Source of the DNA: Litchfieldia sinesaloumensis | GTDB lineage: Bacteria; Bacillota; Bacilli; Bacillales; Bacillaceae_L | Assembly: GCF_900156865.1 (NCBI RefSeq) | Contig: NZ_LT732529.1 | Coordinates: forward strand, 2,322,046 to 2,386,045 | DNA length: 64,000 bases | Reading direction: 5' to 3' | In this document: positions 26,470-36,260 of the stretch, one piece after another | Position numbering within the stretch: position 1 is the stretch's first letter | Layout: every line of letters begins with the position of its first letter | Program-made: the position numbers and the translations under genes | The notes under the pieces: model-generated | What the model was told of the DNA's origin: nothing | Database searches by the model: none | Seen by the model: the letters and a program-made list of their open reading frames with translations, nothing else

Positions 26470-27789
26470 CTACCTATCTATCAGTTGCGCCATCATCATT
26501 GCTTTTCCAACAACAACCCCACCATTGAACACTTCTACATCAACCTTACCAAACCTTCTTCCAACCTCTAGTACCCTAGGATGAATCTCCATCATACTAT
26601 CAATTTGTACAGGTTTCATGAAGTAAACAGTCATGTTCTCGATGACTAAATCACCTTTTTTAAAGGATTTCAACACCCTATTGGCTGCCTCAGTGACAAT
26701 CGTTGTGAACACACCATAAGAAATGGTACCAAGATGATTAGTCATTTGTGGAGTTACCTCACATTGATAAATCGCCTCACCATCAGCAGATATATCAACT
26801 AATTGATTGGTGACAATATCATCTATCGTTTCTCCCACCTGTGGTTGACGACCTACCATCTGCAATGCTTTTAACACATCTTGACGGCTAATGATCCCTT
26901 GTAGTCGGTTAGATTGGTCAACAACAGGAAGCATTTCAATGCCTTCCCATACCATCATATGGGAGACTGATGCTACAGATGTTTTTCCATTCACTGTCAT
27001 TGGACTTTTTGTCATTACCTTTTCAATGGATGTACTTGGGTTCTGTCCCATAATGTCCTTTGATGTTATCATCCCAATAACCTTTGATTGATTATCGATT
27101 ACAGGGTATCGGCCATGACCAGTCTCAGCATTGAGTTCATACCACTTTTCAACTTTGTCGGAAAGGTGAAGGCTGACTGTCTCCGTTTCAGGCGTTAAAA
27201 TATCCTCTACTAAAACAATCTCTTTTTTTATGAGTTGGTCGTAAATTGCACGGTTAATCATGGTGGCAACTGTAAAGGTATCGTAACTGCTCGAAATAAT
27301 CGGTAACTGTAATTCATCCGCCAGCTTTTTCACATCCTCTTCTGTGTCAAAACCTCCCGTAATTAAAACAGCAGCTCCTGCATTTAATGCATATTCATGA
27401 GCCTTTGTCCGGTTCCCAACTATTAATAGATTCCCAGCACCTGTATAACGCATCATTGCTTCAAGCTTCATTGCACCGATTACAAATTTATTTAGTGTTT
27501 TATGTAGACCAGCTTTTCCACCCAGCACTTGTCCATCAACAATATTTACAACTTCAGCGAAGGTCAGCTTTTCAATATTTTCTTTCTTTTTGCGTTCAAT
27601 CCGAATGGTTCCAACCCGTTCTATCGTACTTACATAGCCTTTGTTCTCCGCTTCCTTGATTGCACGATATGCAGTCCCCTCACTCACCTTCATTTCCTTT
27701 GCAATCTGCCGGACCGAAATTTTCTCACCAATCGGGAGTGTATCAATATATTGTAAAATTTGCTCATGCTTCGTCGCCAAGCTCTTCAC
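26470..27789 (-). CDS. ytoI: YtoI, HTH-DRTGG-CBS-hotdog regulator (SpxR-like)
   Basis: 439 residues in four parts: an N-terminal winged helix (about 5-65, IAKEMKVSEGTAYRAIKEAE), a DRTGG domain (about 75-185), a pair of CBS domains (about 195-312) and a C-terminal hotdog/thioesterase-like domain (about 315-439, HLGTISYGVF). The layout matches B. subtilis YtoI and streptococcal SpxR. The combination suggests a transcription regulator that senses adenine nucleotides and an acyl-type ligand; the target is unknown (inference). No terminator or partner gene is close upstream. Confidence 0.88.
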   Translation of the reverse strand: MKSLATKHEQILQYIDTLPIGEKISVRQIAKEMKVSEGTAYRAIKEAENKGYVSTIERVGTIRIERKKKENIEKLTFAEVVNIVDGQVLGGKAGLHKTLNKFVIGAMKLEAMMRYTGAGNLLIVGNRTKAHEYALNAGAAVLITGGFDTEEDVKKLADELQLPIISSSYDTFTVATMINRAIYDQLIKKEIVLVEDILTPETETVSLHLSDKVEKWYELNAETGHGRYPVIDNQSKVIGMITSKDIMGQNPSTSIEKVMTKSPMTVNGKTSVASVSHMMVWEGIEMLPVVDQSNRLQGIISRQDVLKALQMVGRQPQVGETIDDIVTNQLVDISADGEAIYQCEVTPQMTNHLGTISYGVFTTIVTEAANRVLKSFKKGDLVIENMTVYFMKPVQIDSMMEIHPRVLEVGRRFGKVDVEVFNGGVVVGKAMMMAQLIDR

Positions 27790-27876
27790 CCTCTAATAAT
27801 CATTGTTTGTCTATTTCCGTATTTTCTTATCTTTATTATAAGGGTGAAGTACACTTTATTCAATTTTATTAATATG

Positions 27877-28119
27877 TTAATAATTTCGTACTCTTTGACG
27901 ACGTTTCGCAGATGCTGTTTGTGGACTCGTTACTTTTTGCGTTGATTTCGGGTTATACAAGAGACCAATTAGATTTCCACTAACTACGACTAATGCAAAA
28001 ACCAGCCAAGAAATTGCAAAGATCCCTTCCAGACCCTGGGCTCCTATGTTAAGTCGTGGTACCCCATAATATAGCAATACACCACAGAGTAATAAACACA
28101 GTAACAATCTATTATGCAT
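27877..28119 (-). CDS. Small membrane protein of unknown function
   Basis: 80 residues with two hydrophobic helices (about 4-20 and 33-53) and a basic, serine/threonine-rich tail ending KRRQRVRNY. AAAGGAGG is placed 7 nt before the ATG, which supports expression. It lies between ytoI and ytkL. I do not recognise the family. Confidence 0.7.
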   Translation of the reverse strand: MHNRLLLCLLLCGVLLYYGVPRLNIGAQGLEGIFAISWLVFALVVVSGNLIGLLYNPKSTQKVTSPQTASAKRRQRVRNY

Positions 28120-28168
28120 CCCATTTCCTCCTTTACATATGCTTGTATCATTCTATGAAGAAATCTAT

Positions 28169-28200
28169 AAAAAAAGACGTGATTCATTCACGCCTTTTTA
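28169..28200 (-). terminator. Intrinsic terminator of ytkL
   Basis: AAAGGCGTG/CACGTCTTT stem with a seven-T tail on the minus strand, shortly after the ytkL stop. Confidence 0.8.
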
Positions 28201-28215
28201 TTAAGGATGTTCAAC

Positions 28216-28899
28216 TTATAAATCGATTGAATCTCCAGCTGCTAATACTTTACCCTCAGTCGAGGTAAGCCTTGAAACAAACTCGTCTGCATCCTGTTCA
28301 ATGACTGGGAACGTATTGTAATGGATCGGTACGATTGTCTTTGCTTTTAGCCACTCAGCAGCTATTAATGCATCATCTGGTCCCATTGTGAAATTATCTC
28401 CAATTGGCAGGAAAGCAACATCAATAGTATTAAGTTCACCTATCAATTTCATATCATAAAATAAGGCTGTGTCTCCTGCATGATAAATGGTCTTTCCTTC
28501 TGCAGAAAATAAGATACCACCCGGCATACCTGTGTATACCAGCTCTTGCTTCTCTGGAATTTCCACGCTAGACCCATGAAATGCAAGTGTATACTTGACT
28601 TTACCAAAATCAAATTGGTGAGCACCACCAATATGCATTGGATGTACGTTAAGTCCTTGCCACCCTAAATATACAGCAAGTTCATTTGGTGCTACCACCA
28701 GGCTAGAGTTACGCTTTGCAAGCTCAACTGTGTCGCCAACATGGTCCCCATGCCCATGTGTAAGTAAAATGACATCTACCTTTACATCAGAAGCATGCAA
28801 GTCTGTTTTCGGATTACCAGTTATAAATGGGTCGATAATTATCGTTTTACCACCTGTTTCAATTTTCACTACTGAATGTCCATGATAGGATACTTTCAT
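28216..28899 (-). CDS. ytkL: Metal-dependent hydrolase, UPF0173 (YtkL)
   Basis: 227 residues, metallo-beta-lactamase fold with the zinc motif [12 protein letters not shown] (about 46-57), further ligands in [10 protein letters not shown] and PIHYNTFP. The natural substrate of the UPF0173 family is not established. ATG 28899 with AAGGGG upstream. It is divergent from the M24 peptidase gene. The 198-nt gap between them shows no feature I can name. Confidence 0.93.
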   Translation of the reverse strand: MKVSYHGHSVVKIETGGKTIIIDPFITGNPKTDLHASDVKVDVILLTHGHGDHVGDTVELAKRNSSLVVAPNELAVYLGWQGLNVHPMHIGGAHQFDFGKVKYTLAFHGSSVEIPEKQELVYTGMPGGILFSAEGKTIYHAGDTALFYDMKLIGELNTIDVAFLPIGDNFTMGPDDALIAAEWLKAKTIVPIHYNTFPVIEQDADEFVSRLTSTEGKVLAAGDSIDL

Positions 28900-29097
28900 T
28901 ATGAATTCCCCTTCCTAAAAGAAATAGATAAACCAACATAGTATTACTTCTTTTTCATTACGTACATTCCTTCTTTTTTATACCCCTTTCCACCGAAAAC
29001 CAAACCCACCTATCCATGTAAAGCGATTATCACAAAAGTTTACTTTTCCCTTCGAAATTGCTACTCTTAAAATAATATTACAAAGGAAGTGTCAGAT

Positions 29098-30192
29098 ATG
29101 AATCAACGAATACAAAAGCTTTCAAGCTGGTTAACGGAAAAAGATATAACTTGTAGCTTTATTACATCAACACCAAACGTATTTTATTTAACGGATTTTT
29201 ATACAGATCCACATGAGAGACTTCTAGGCTTGTTTGTCTTCCAAAATGAAGAGCCTATTTTAATTTGTCCCAATATGGAGGTTGCCCAAGCTCGTCATGC
29301 AGGCTGGCAATATGAAATCATTGGGTATAGCGATACTGATAACCCCTGGGAACTCATTCAAAAGTCCCTTTTAAAACGTAATGTTACAGTAACAAGAATG
29401 GCACTTGAAAAAGAGCATCTTACTCTTGATAGATTTGAGCAGATTCAACGATTATTCCCTTCCACCTCTTTTGTATCTGCTGAAGAAAAATTACATACAT
29501 TACGTATGATCAAGGATGAAAAAGAGGTCTCTATTTTACAGGACGCGGCAGCACTTGCTGATTACGGAGTTGAAGTAGGCGTTCAGGCCATCGCTGAAGG
29601 AAAATCGGAATTAGATATACTCGCAACAATCGAATTTGAATTAAAGAAAAAAGGGATCCGCCAAATGTCTTTTGATACCATGGTATTAACAGGTTTAAAA
29701 ACAGCAGCACCCCATGGCAAACCAGGTCTTGAGACAATAACAAAGGGAGATTTTGTTCTTTTTGATCTAGGAGTAGTGTTAGATGGTTATTGCTCCGATA
29801 TAACCAGAACTGTTGCATTTGGTGATATTACAGAAAAACAACGTGAGGTTTATGATACCGTCCTAAAAGCACAGGTAGCAGCCGTAAATGTATGTAAGCC
29901 AGGCACAAGAGTTGGCGATATTGACCGAACTGCACGATCCATCATTTCAGATGCTGGTTATGGAGACTATTTTACCCACCGTATTGGTCACGGTCTCGGT
30001 ATTGATGTTCATGAGTTTCCTTCAATGAACGAAACAAATGATATGCAACTACAACAAGGAATGGCTTTTACGATTGAGCCAGGTATTTATGCCCCTGAAA
30101 TTGGCGGTGTTCGGATTGAAGATGATATGCTTGTCACTAGTGATGGTGCAGTAACACTTACGAAGTTCCCTAAAGAACTTATTATAAAATAA
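29098..30192 (+). CDS. M24 family Xaa-Pro peptidase
   Basis: 364 residues from ATG 29098 (MNQRIQKLSSWL), which has AAGGAAG 8 nt upstream; an in-frame GTG at 29089 overlaps that site. N-terminal creatinase-like domain (about 1-125), then the pita-bread catalytic domain. Metal ligands are visible in LFDLGVVLDGYCSDITR, HRIGHGLGIDVHE, IEPGIY and VRIEDD. It cleaves X-Pro bonds in small peptides in the known family; aminopeptidase P and prolidase activities cannot be separated here. Stands alone. Confidence 0.92.
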   Translation: MNQRIQKLSSWLTEKDITCSFITSTPNVFYLTDFYTDPHERLLGLFVFQNEEPILICPNMEVAQARHAGWQYEIIGYSDTDNPWELIQKSLLKRNVTVTRMALEKEHLTLDRFEQIQRLFPSTSFVSAEEKLHTLRMIKDEKEVSILQDAAALADYGVEVGVQAIAEGKSELDILATIEFELKKKGIRQMSFDTMVLTGLKTAAPHGKPGLETITKGDFVLFDLGVVLDGYCSDITRTVAFGDITEKQREVYDTVLKAQVAAVNVCKPGTRVGDIDRTARSIISDAGYGDYFTHRIGHGLGIDVHEFPSMNETNDMQLQQGMAFTIEPGIYAPEIGGVRIEDDMLVTSDGAVTLTKFPKELIIK

Positions 30193-30223
30193 TATCAGGT
30201 CCAATAACACAATTTGACCATAC

Positions 30224-30250
30224 AATAAGGACCCCTTGTGGGTCCTTATT
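30224..30250. terminator. Bidirectional terminator
   Basis: AATAAGGACCC/GGGTCCTTATT stem with a 5-nt loop, between the M24 peptidase gene and the convergent coiled-coil gene, overlapping the latter's stop codon. Confidence 0.85.
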
Positions 30251-30986
30251 AATTTACCGCATTTTCTTCTTCTTCAAATTTAGAACAAAGATATTCGAAC
30301 AGCTTATGATTAAAGTTATCTTGATTACGAACATAATCAAATAAAATATCATATTGTTCTTTATTGTCTTGTAATCCGTTTAATACCTTAAGAAACAATT
30401 CTCTTTGTTCTATAATGGAAGTCACAACTTCCTGATTTTTTTCATCGTCTTGTTCAAAACGTCTAGATATGGTCTCACTATTCATTTCATGCTTTTTAAG
30501 AGAAGTAATGATCTCGTCAAATTGTTCTTTCACAAGATTGATATTTTCAGTAATCTTATGGTTGAATAGCTCCTGATTTTGGACTATGCGCTCCAACACT
30601 TCTAGCTGTTCCCTATGTTCTACTTGCTGATTAGCTGATGTCTCATTGAACTTTTCTTGTCTCTTCATAAAGCCAACAAAAACCTCCAATACGTTTTTCT
30701 GTTCTTTCATTTTTTTGGAGAACTTATCTTCCTTATCAATTTGATTTTGCTCATGTTTGAAGAATTGGCTCTGTAGCCCCTTCTGTTCCTCAGCAACTTT
30801 TTTTATTAATCGTTCATTACTTTTCATATATTCCTTAACAGCTTCATTATATTTTTCCTGTAATTTAATATGTTCAGTTATATAATTCGAATAATAGGTT
30901 GATTGATTTGAATTATTTGGAGTAGTAGTTGATGGTCGATGAACAAGTCTGGTTAATGATTCATTAAAGAAAACTGATGAACCCAT
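30249..30986 (-). CDS. Coiled-coil protein with repeated QxxFN motif, unknown
   Basis: 245 residues from ATG 30986 (MGSSVFF); AAAGGAG lies 8 nt upstream, while an in-frame GTG three codons earlier overlaps it. No signal peptide or membrane helix. A serine/threonine/asparagine-rich N-terminus (about 20-35) is followed by a nearly continuous charged coiled coil. A short motif recurs about every 30-75 residues: QEKYNEAV, QEKFNETS, QELFNHKI, RELFLKVL, QDNFNHKL. It has its own terminator and stands between the M24 peptidase and ald. I do not recognise the family; a structural or scaffold role, perhaps in spores, is only a guess. Confidence 0.75.
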   Translation of the reverse strand: MGSSVFFNESLTRLVHRPSTTTPNNSNQSTYYSNYITEHIKLQEKYNEAVKEYMKSNERLIKKVAEEQKGLQSQFFKHEQNQIDKEDKFSKKMKEQKNVLEVFVGFMKRQEKFNETSANQQVEHREQLEVLERIVQNQELFNHKITENINLVKEQFDEIITSLKKHEMNSETISRRFEQDDEKNQEVVTSIIEQRELFLKVLNGLQDNKEQYDILFDYVRNQDNFNHKLFEYLCSKFEEEENAVN

Positions 30987-31076
30987 AATCCGCACTCCTT
31001 TACAATTTAATTAGACGATTGTCTCATTCAGCCCTTCTTTATCTTATTTTTATGCGTGAAAAATGGTGACAATGAT

Positions 31077-31109
31077 AAAGGGATACCTAATCAATAGAGG
31101 TATCCCTTT
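31077..31109 (-). terminator. Terminator of ald
   Basis: AAAGGGATACCT/AGGTATCCCTTT stem with a 9-nt loop; the minus-strand T run is short (TTTATC). Confidence 0.65.
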
Positions 31110-31113
31110 AATT

Positions 31114-32235
31114 TTATCTATTTTCTAAGAGTGTTTTAGCATCTGAATAGGAAATTTCATGGGCCTCTGCAACCGCCTTATAAGTAACATACCCATCTAG
31201 AGTATTTATTCCCTTGAAGAGCGCATCGTTTTCAAGGCTGGCTTGCTTGAACCCTTTATTCGCTATCATTAGGGCATATGGTACTGTAACATTTGTCAGT
31301 GCAAAGGTTGACGTCCGCGGTACAGCCCCAGGCATGTTCGCAACTGCATAATGCACAACATCATGCTTTGTATATGTTGGATTATCGTGAGTTGTAATAC
31401 GGTCTGTTGTTTCAAAGATTCCGCCTTGGTCAATCGCTATATCTACCACTACAGAACCTGGTGCCATTGTTTTAATCATTTCTTCCGTTACAAGTTTTGG
31501 CGCCCTTGCCCCTGGAATAAGAACTGCTCCAATTACAAGATCCGATTCTTTCACAGCATCAGCTATATTGAGTGGGTTTGACATAAGTGTTGAAACATCC
31601 GCACCAAAAATATCATCTAGTTGTCGAAGACGCTCTGGACTTAAATCAATAATTGTAACTTGAGCTCCGAGACCAATTGCCATTTTAGCAGCATTTGTAC
31701 CTGCAACACCCCCACCGATGATGGTGACTTTACCACGGTGAACACCTGGAACACCTGCAAGTAATATTCCTTTACCACCATGTGTCTTTTCTAAAAATTG
31801 GGCACCGATTTGAGTTGCCATTCTTCCGGCAACTTCACTCATCGGTGTTAACAAAGGAAGAGAACGGTTTGGAAGCTGAACCGTCTCATATGCGAGCCCG
31901 ATTACTTTCTTCTCAACTAACGCTCTAGTCAATTGAGGCTCAGCTGCTAAATGTAGATATGTAAATAAGAGTAAGCCTTCACGGAAATATTGATATTCCT
32001 CTGGAAGTGGCTCTTTTACTTTCATTACCATGTCCATTGACCATGCTTCACTTGCAGTATTTACTATCGTTGCTCCAGCATCTGCATATTGTTCATCCGT
32101 AAAGCCAGACCCGCTACCTGCATTTGTTTCGATAAATACTTCATGTCCGAAACGGGTAAGATGCACAACACCAGCAGGTGTCATTGCAACACGGTTTTCA
32201 TTATTTTTTATCTCCCGGGGTACACCAATTCGCAT
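31114..32235 (-). CDS. ald: Alanine dehydrogenase
   Basis: 373 residues from ATG 32235 ([16 protein letters not shown]), with AGGAGTG 8 nt upstream; the frame extends further but without a site. It interconverts alanine and pyruvate with NAD+. The catalytic lysine is in [12 protein letters not shown], and the catalytic histidine in YLHLAAEPQ. The Rossmann motif is [17 protein letters not shown]. Typically induced by alanine and needed for sporulation and germination balance in Bacillus. Single gene, divergent from uspA across a dispersed repeat. Confidence 0.96.
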   Translation of the reverse strand: MRIGVPREIKNNENRVAMTPAGVVHLTRFGHEVFIETNAGSGSGFTDEQYADAGATIVNTASEAWSMDMVMKVKEPLPEEYQYFREGLLLFTYLHLAAEPQLTRALVEKKVIGLAYETVQLPNRSLPLLTPMSEVAGRMATQIGAQFLEKTHGGKGILLAGVPGVHRGKVTIIGGGVAGTNAAKMAIGLGAQVTIIDLSPERLRQLDDIFGADVSTLMSNPLNIADAVKESDLVIGAVLIPGARAPKLVTEEMIKTMAPGSVVVDIAIDQGGIFETTDRITTHDNPTYTKHDVVHYAVANMPGAVPRTSTFALTNVTVPYALMIANKGFKQASLENDALFKGINTLDGYVTYKAVAEAHEISYSDAKTLLENR

Positions 32236-32325
32236 GAAAAACACTCCTCTGTTCATTGTAAAAAATCTCTTGTTCAAGGCTGTTTTCTAAAAGATTGTTG
32301 TTTTAGATATTAAAATGCAACTCTA

Positions 32326-32450
32326 GTTGATTGAAGCGGAAGGCGGTGACTCCTGCGGGAAAAGCGTGAGACTTGAGACCCCACAGGAGCGCAGCGACGA
32401 GGAGGCTCAAGCCACGCCCGCGGAAAGCATCCGCCTGCAGCGTAAATCAA
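32326..32450 (+). repeat. Dispersed palindromic repeat, family A, copy 2
   Basis: 125 bp starting GTTGATTGAAGCG and ending CAGCGTAAATC(AA), the same length as copy 1 but in the opposite orientation. The outer blocks are nearly identical; the central 30 bp differ. GC-rich. It fills much of the gap between divergent ald and uspA. The remainder up to 32668 is AT-rich; no promoter stood out. Confidence 0.85.
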
Positions 32451-32668
32451 TGGTATATAATAAACAGCAAAGTTTGCGAAAACAGACTTTTTTTAAAAAG
32501 TTATCCCTTTAAACCCTTTTATTGAAAGCACTTACATAATAGTATTTTTCCATCCAATAATCAAGCAAAAATTCATAATTTCTACATTTATGACTCCGAT
32601 ATAAGTGTTATTAAAGTGATATATTATAAGCGTAAAGAGAATTTTCTATATTTTAGGAGGCTGTTAAT

Positions 32669-33118
32669 ATGCTAGTTACCTATAAAAAAGTTCTTGTAGC
32701 TGTAGATGGTTCAAAAGAAGCCGAATGGGCTTTAAAAAAAGCGATAGATGTATGCAAGCGCTACAAAGCAGAGCTAATCATTACTCATATTATTGATTTA
32801 AAACAATTTACAGATATTAGAGCATATAATATTAACGTAGCTGCACAGGCCGAAGAATATGGAAAAGAGATACTTAGTAGCTATGAAGCTGTAGCTAAAG
32901 ATTCAGGAATTGAAAATGTGAAAACAGTGTTAGAATTCGGTTCACCTAAAATAAAAATCTCTAAGGATGTTGCACCAAAGCATAATGTGGATTTAATCAT
33001 CTGTGGTGCAACCGGATTAAGCGCAGTCGAACGTTTCTTAATAGGCAGTGTTTCTGAAAGCATCACGCGTTATTCTAAATGTGATGTCATGGTTGTACGA
33101 ACAGAAAAGGAACTTTAA
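32669..33118 (+). CDS. Universal stress protein, UspA family
   Basis: 149 residues. Begins VLVAVDGSKEAEWALKKA, the usual Usp first strand and helix. The ATP-binding pattern G-2x-G-9x-G-S is present as GATGLSAVERFLIGS (about 113-127). ATP-binding Usp proteins act in stress and dormancy; the trigger is not visible. AGGAGG lies 9 nt before the ATG. Single gene with a bidirectional terminator. Confidence 0.93.
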   Translation: MLVTYKKVLVAVDGSKEAEWALKKAIDVCKRYKAELIITHIIDLKQFTDIRAYNINVAAQAEEYGKEILSSYEAVAKDSGIENVKTVLEFGSPKIKISKDVAPKHNVDLIICGATGLSAVERFLIGSVSESITRYSKCDVMVVRTEKEL

Positions 33119-33130
33119 CATACTAAAACA

Positions 33131-33159
33131 AAAAAATCGTGATCACTCACGATTTTTTT
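33131..33159. terminator. Bidirectional terminator uspA/argH
   Basis: AAAAAATCGTGA/TCACGATTTTTT with a 4-nt loop; overlaps the end of argH. Confidence 0.88.
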
Positions 33160-34523
33160 GTTTCTTTTATTTTCTTTAATACCTTACGTACCTCATCAAA
33201 CCCGGTTCCACCGGCACTATTACGGCGAGCTACTGCCGTTTCAGGCAATAATACTTCATAGATATCTTCTTCAAATAATGGAGACGCCTCTTTAAAGATA
33301 TCGAGTGGTAATTCACCTAAAAAGGCACCACGCTCTATACAAGTTAACACAAGCTTTCCAACCACCTCATGAGCTTCCCTAAATGGAAGTCCTTTTGAAG
33401 CTAAGTAGTCTGCTAGCTCTGTTGCATTTGAAAAATCCTTTTTAACAGCTGTTGCCATAACTTCTGTTTTCACTTTCATCGTAGAGACCATACCAGCAAA
33501 GATCTTCAAAGAGCCCTTTACTGTTTTAACTGTGTCAAACATACCTTCTTTATCTTCTTGCATATCCTTGTTATATGCAAGTGGAGTTCCTTTTAGCACA
33601 GTTAATAATCCAAATAGATTCCCATAAACTCTTCCTGTTTTACCACGGATTAATTCAGCCATATCAGGGTTTTTCTTCTGAGGCATAATACTACTTCCCG
33701 TTGCAAAGGCATCGTCCATCTCAATAAAACTAAATTCTTGAGAGGACCATAGGATTAGCTCTTCACAAAAGCGTGAAAGATGCATCATGATCATGGAACT
33801 ATTACTTAAAAATTCCACGATAAAATCACGGTCACTTACAGCATCTATACTATTTTGATAGATTTTTTCGAATCCTAACAATTCTGCACTGTAGTAACGG
33901 TCAATTGGAAAAGTAGTACCTGCTAAGGCACCAGCTCCTAATGGCGACATATTGATTCTCTTTAACGAGTCAGATAAACGCTCTTTATCACGTTCAAGCA
34001 TCCAGTAGTATGCTAATAAATGATGAGCAAAAGAAATAGGCTGCGCTCTTTGTAGATGTGTATATCCAGGTGCAACTGTTTCAACATGCTGCTCTGCTTG
34101 TTCTACAATTGAGTCTTGAAGCTCCTCAACTAAGTTAATGATTTCATCAACCTGCTGTCGTAAATATAAATGCATGTCTGTAGCAACCTGATCATTTCTA
34201 CTTCTTCCCGTATGAAGTTTGCCACCGACTTGACCAATCTCGTCAATCAGTAGCTTTTCGATATTTAAATGAATATCTTCATTTGCAACAGAGTATTCGA
34301 GCTCATCATTCTTTGCTTTTTCTAGAAGTGTAAGTAATCCATCCTTTATCGTTGCAACTTCTTCCTTTGATATGATTCCACACTTACCAAGCATCGTTAC
34401 ATGGGCTATGCTTCCTTCGATATCTTCCTTCACCAATTCTTGGTCAAAGGAGATGGATGCACCGAATTCATCCACCCACTCCTCAGCACTTTTGGTGAAT
34501 CTTCCGCCCCAAAGCTTTTTCAT
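33147..34523 (-). CDS. argH: Argininosuccinate lyase
   Basis: 458 residues, fumarase/aspartase fold. It releases arginine and fumarate. Motifs are [17 protein letters not shown], the catalytic histidine in [10 protein letters not shown], and the signature [12 protein letters not shown]. Its ATG overlaps the argG stop (ATGA), so translation is coupled. Last step of arginine synthesis. Confidence 0.97.
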   Translation of the reverse strand: MKKLWGGRFTKSAEEWVDEFGASISFDQELVKEDIEGSIAHVTMLGKCGIISKEEVATIKDGLLTLLEKAKNDELEYSVANEDIHLNIEKLLIDEIGQVGGKLHTGRSRNDQVATDMHLYLRQQVDEIINLVEELQDSIVEQAEQHVETVAPGYTHLQRAQPISFAHHLLAYYWMLERDKERLSDSLKRINMSPLGAGALAGTTFPIDRYYSAELLGFEKIYQNSIDAVSDRDFIVEFLSNSSMIMMHLSRFCEELILWSSQEFSFIEMDDAFATGSSIMPQKKNPDMAELIRGKTGRVYGNLFGLLTVLKGTPLAYNKDMQEDKEGMFDTVKTVKGSLKIFAGMVSTMKVKTEVMATAVKKDFSNATELADYLASKGLPFREAHEVVGKLVLTCIERGAFLGELPLDIFKEASPLFEEDIYEVLLPETAVARRNSAGGTGFDEVRKVLKKIKETKKS

Positions 34524-35728
34524 ACTTCTACCTTCTTAGTACTGTTTACGATACTATTTACCTTTGTTGGTAAGCCCCATAGTGAAATGAAACCAACAGC
34601 TGCATTATGATCGAATTCATCATCAGATGTATATGTTGCTAACTTTTCATCGTACAATGAATTTGCTGATTTACGTCCTTCAACAATCGCATGACCTTTG
34701 AATAGTTTTACACGAACCGTACCATTTACATTTTTTTGTGTTTCTTTTAGGAAGCCAAGTAGAGCGTCTTTTAACGGCGAGAACCATAGACCGTTGTATA
34801 TCAATTCTGTAAGTTTTTGCTCAATCACTGGTTTAAAATGTGCCACTTCCTTAACAAGCGTAAGGTCTTCAAGCTCTTTATGTGCTGTTATTAAAGTCAT
34901 TGCTCCTGGGCACTCATATACCTCACGGGATTTAATACCAACAAGGCGATTTTCAACATGGTCAATACGCCCCACACCGTGTTTTCCTGCGATTTGGTTT
35001 AATTCTAGAATTAACTCAGATAACGTATATTGCTGACCATTAATTGATTTAGGTACACCTTGCTGAAACTCTATCTCAATAATATCTGGAGTATTTGGTG
35101 TATCTTCAAGTGCAGTAGTCAATTCATAGGCTTCTGCTGGTGGCGCTGCCCAAGGATCTTCTAAAATTCCGCATTCGTTACTGCGTCCCCAAAGATTTTG
35201 GTCAATTGAGAATGGGCTGTCTAAATTGATTGGAATTGGAATATTATTCTTCTTCGCGTATTCGATTTCCTCTTCACGAGACCATTTCCACTCACGAACA
35301 GGTGCTAGAACTTCAAGGTCAGGATTTAACGCTTTAATTGAAACTTCAAATCGAACCTGGTCATTTCCTTTACCGGTACATCCGTGTGCAACTGCTACCG
35401 CATTCTCCTGCTCAGCAACTTCCACTAACTTCTTTGCGATTAACGGGCGAGATAGTGCTGATACTAATGGATATTTTCCTTCATAAAGAGTATGTGCTTG
35501 TAATGCTGCAAGTGCAAATTCATTTGCAAACTCTTCCTTTGCATCAATTACATATGAAGAAACAGCACCCACTGTTATTGCTTTTTCTTTAATAAATCCA
35601 AGGTCTTTTCCTTCACCAACATCTAAACAACAAGCAACGACTTCATAGCCTTGCTCCTGTAACCATTTAACGGCAACACTTGTATCAAGGCCACCTGAAT
35701 ATGCTAAAACCACTTTCTTTTTGCTCAT
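34520..35728 (-). CDS. argG: Argininosuccinate synthase
   Basis: 402 residues from ATG 35728 ([17 protein letters not shown]), with GGGAG upstream; the frame is open to 35761 without a site. N-type ATP pyrophosphatase with P-loop [10 protein letters not shown]. It joins citrulline and aspartate. Other signatures are [10 protein letters not shown] and [15 protein letters not shown]. First gene of argG-argH. An ARG-box-like operator overlaps the region just upstream of its ribosome binding site. Confidence 0.97.
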   Translation of the reverse strand: MSKKKVVLAYSGGLDTSVAVKWLQEQGYEVVACCLDVGEGKDLGFIKEKAITVGAVSSYVIDAKEEFANEFALAALQAHTLYEGKYPLVSALSRPLIAKKLVEVAEQENAVAVAHGCTGKGNDQVRFEVSIKALNPDLEVLAPVREWKWSREEEIEYAKKNNIPIPINLDSPFSIDQNLWGRSNECGILEDPWAAPPAEAYELTTALEDTPNTPDIIEIEFQQGVPKSINGQQYTLSELILELNQIAGKHGVGRIDHVENRLVGIKSREVYECPGAMTLITAHKELEDLTLVKEVAHFKPVIEQKLTELIYNGLWFSPLKDALLGFLKETQKNVNGTVRVKLFKGHAIVEGRKSANSLYDEKLATYTSDDEFDHNAAVGFISLWGLPTKVNSIVNSTKKVEV

Positions 35729-35743
35729 GAGGTATCTCCCTTT

Positions 35744-35757
35744 CGAATAATAATTCA
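35744..35757 (-). promoter_or_regulatory. ArgR (ARG box) operator of argGH
   Basis: TGAATTATTATTCG on the minus strand matches TGAATWWWWATTCA at 13 of 14 positions. A second dyad, ATACATT-N3-AATGTAT (35773-35789), lies next to it. Repression by arginine-bound ArgR (AhrC) is the expected effect. Confidence 0.5.
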
Positions 35758-35911
35758 TCATTTTTTATATTTATACATTTATAATGTATTACTTTAGCAA
35801 CTCTTTCTACTTTTTTCAATAGTAAAGTGAAGAAAAAATAAAATCTTTTTTTCATAGATAATAGCTTACGAGTGTTATAGAATAAGGAAAAGACCAATTA
35901 GGAGTGTTTGA

Positions 35912-36226
35912 ATGGGGGATTTTTTTCATTTCGATGAGCGACTTGGTATCTTTCTACCCAGCTTGGAAAAAGAGTGGGATGAGTATACGGAGGAGACACA
36001 GAACCACATTCTGTACCAATGGGAACAATTTAGAGGACATATCCCTGATCGGATTGCAGAAATTGAGACAATTATTAACGAAAAACAAGAACAGCTTGGT
36101 AATGAACTTAATTTTATCCGTTCATGTGAACTGAACAACGAAATCTCAGAATGTGCTTCGGTCATTAATGACCTTTGGATTTGGTACAGAACGAATCAAG
36201 GAATATCTAAGAAAATGCATCAATAA
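35912..36226 (+). CDS. Hypothetical protein, 104 residues
   Basis: Soluble, acidic and tryptophan-rich helical protein (MGDFFHFDERLGIF ... NDLWIWYRTNQG). GGAGTG is placed 7-8 nt before the ATG and a terminator follows. It lies between argG and the convergent moaB. I do not recognise the family and give no function. Confidence 0.7.
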   Translation: MGDFFHFDERLGIFLPSLEKEWDEYTEETQNHILYQWEQFRGHIPDRIAEIETIINEKQEQLGNELNFIRSCELNNEISECASVINDLWIWYRTNQGISKKMHQ

Positions 36227-36260
36227 AAAAGGTCTAATCTCGAGATGATTAGACCTTTTT
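36226..36260. terminator. Bidirectional terminator
   Basis: AAAAAGGTCTAATC/GATTAGACCTTTTT stem with a 7-nt loop, between the 104-residue gene and convergent moaB, overlapping the moaB stop. Confidence 0.9.

Noticed and set aside
32327..32512. Open reading frame in the ald-uspA gap
   Set aside because: It is an open frame of repeat A copy 2; composition follows the repeat.
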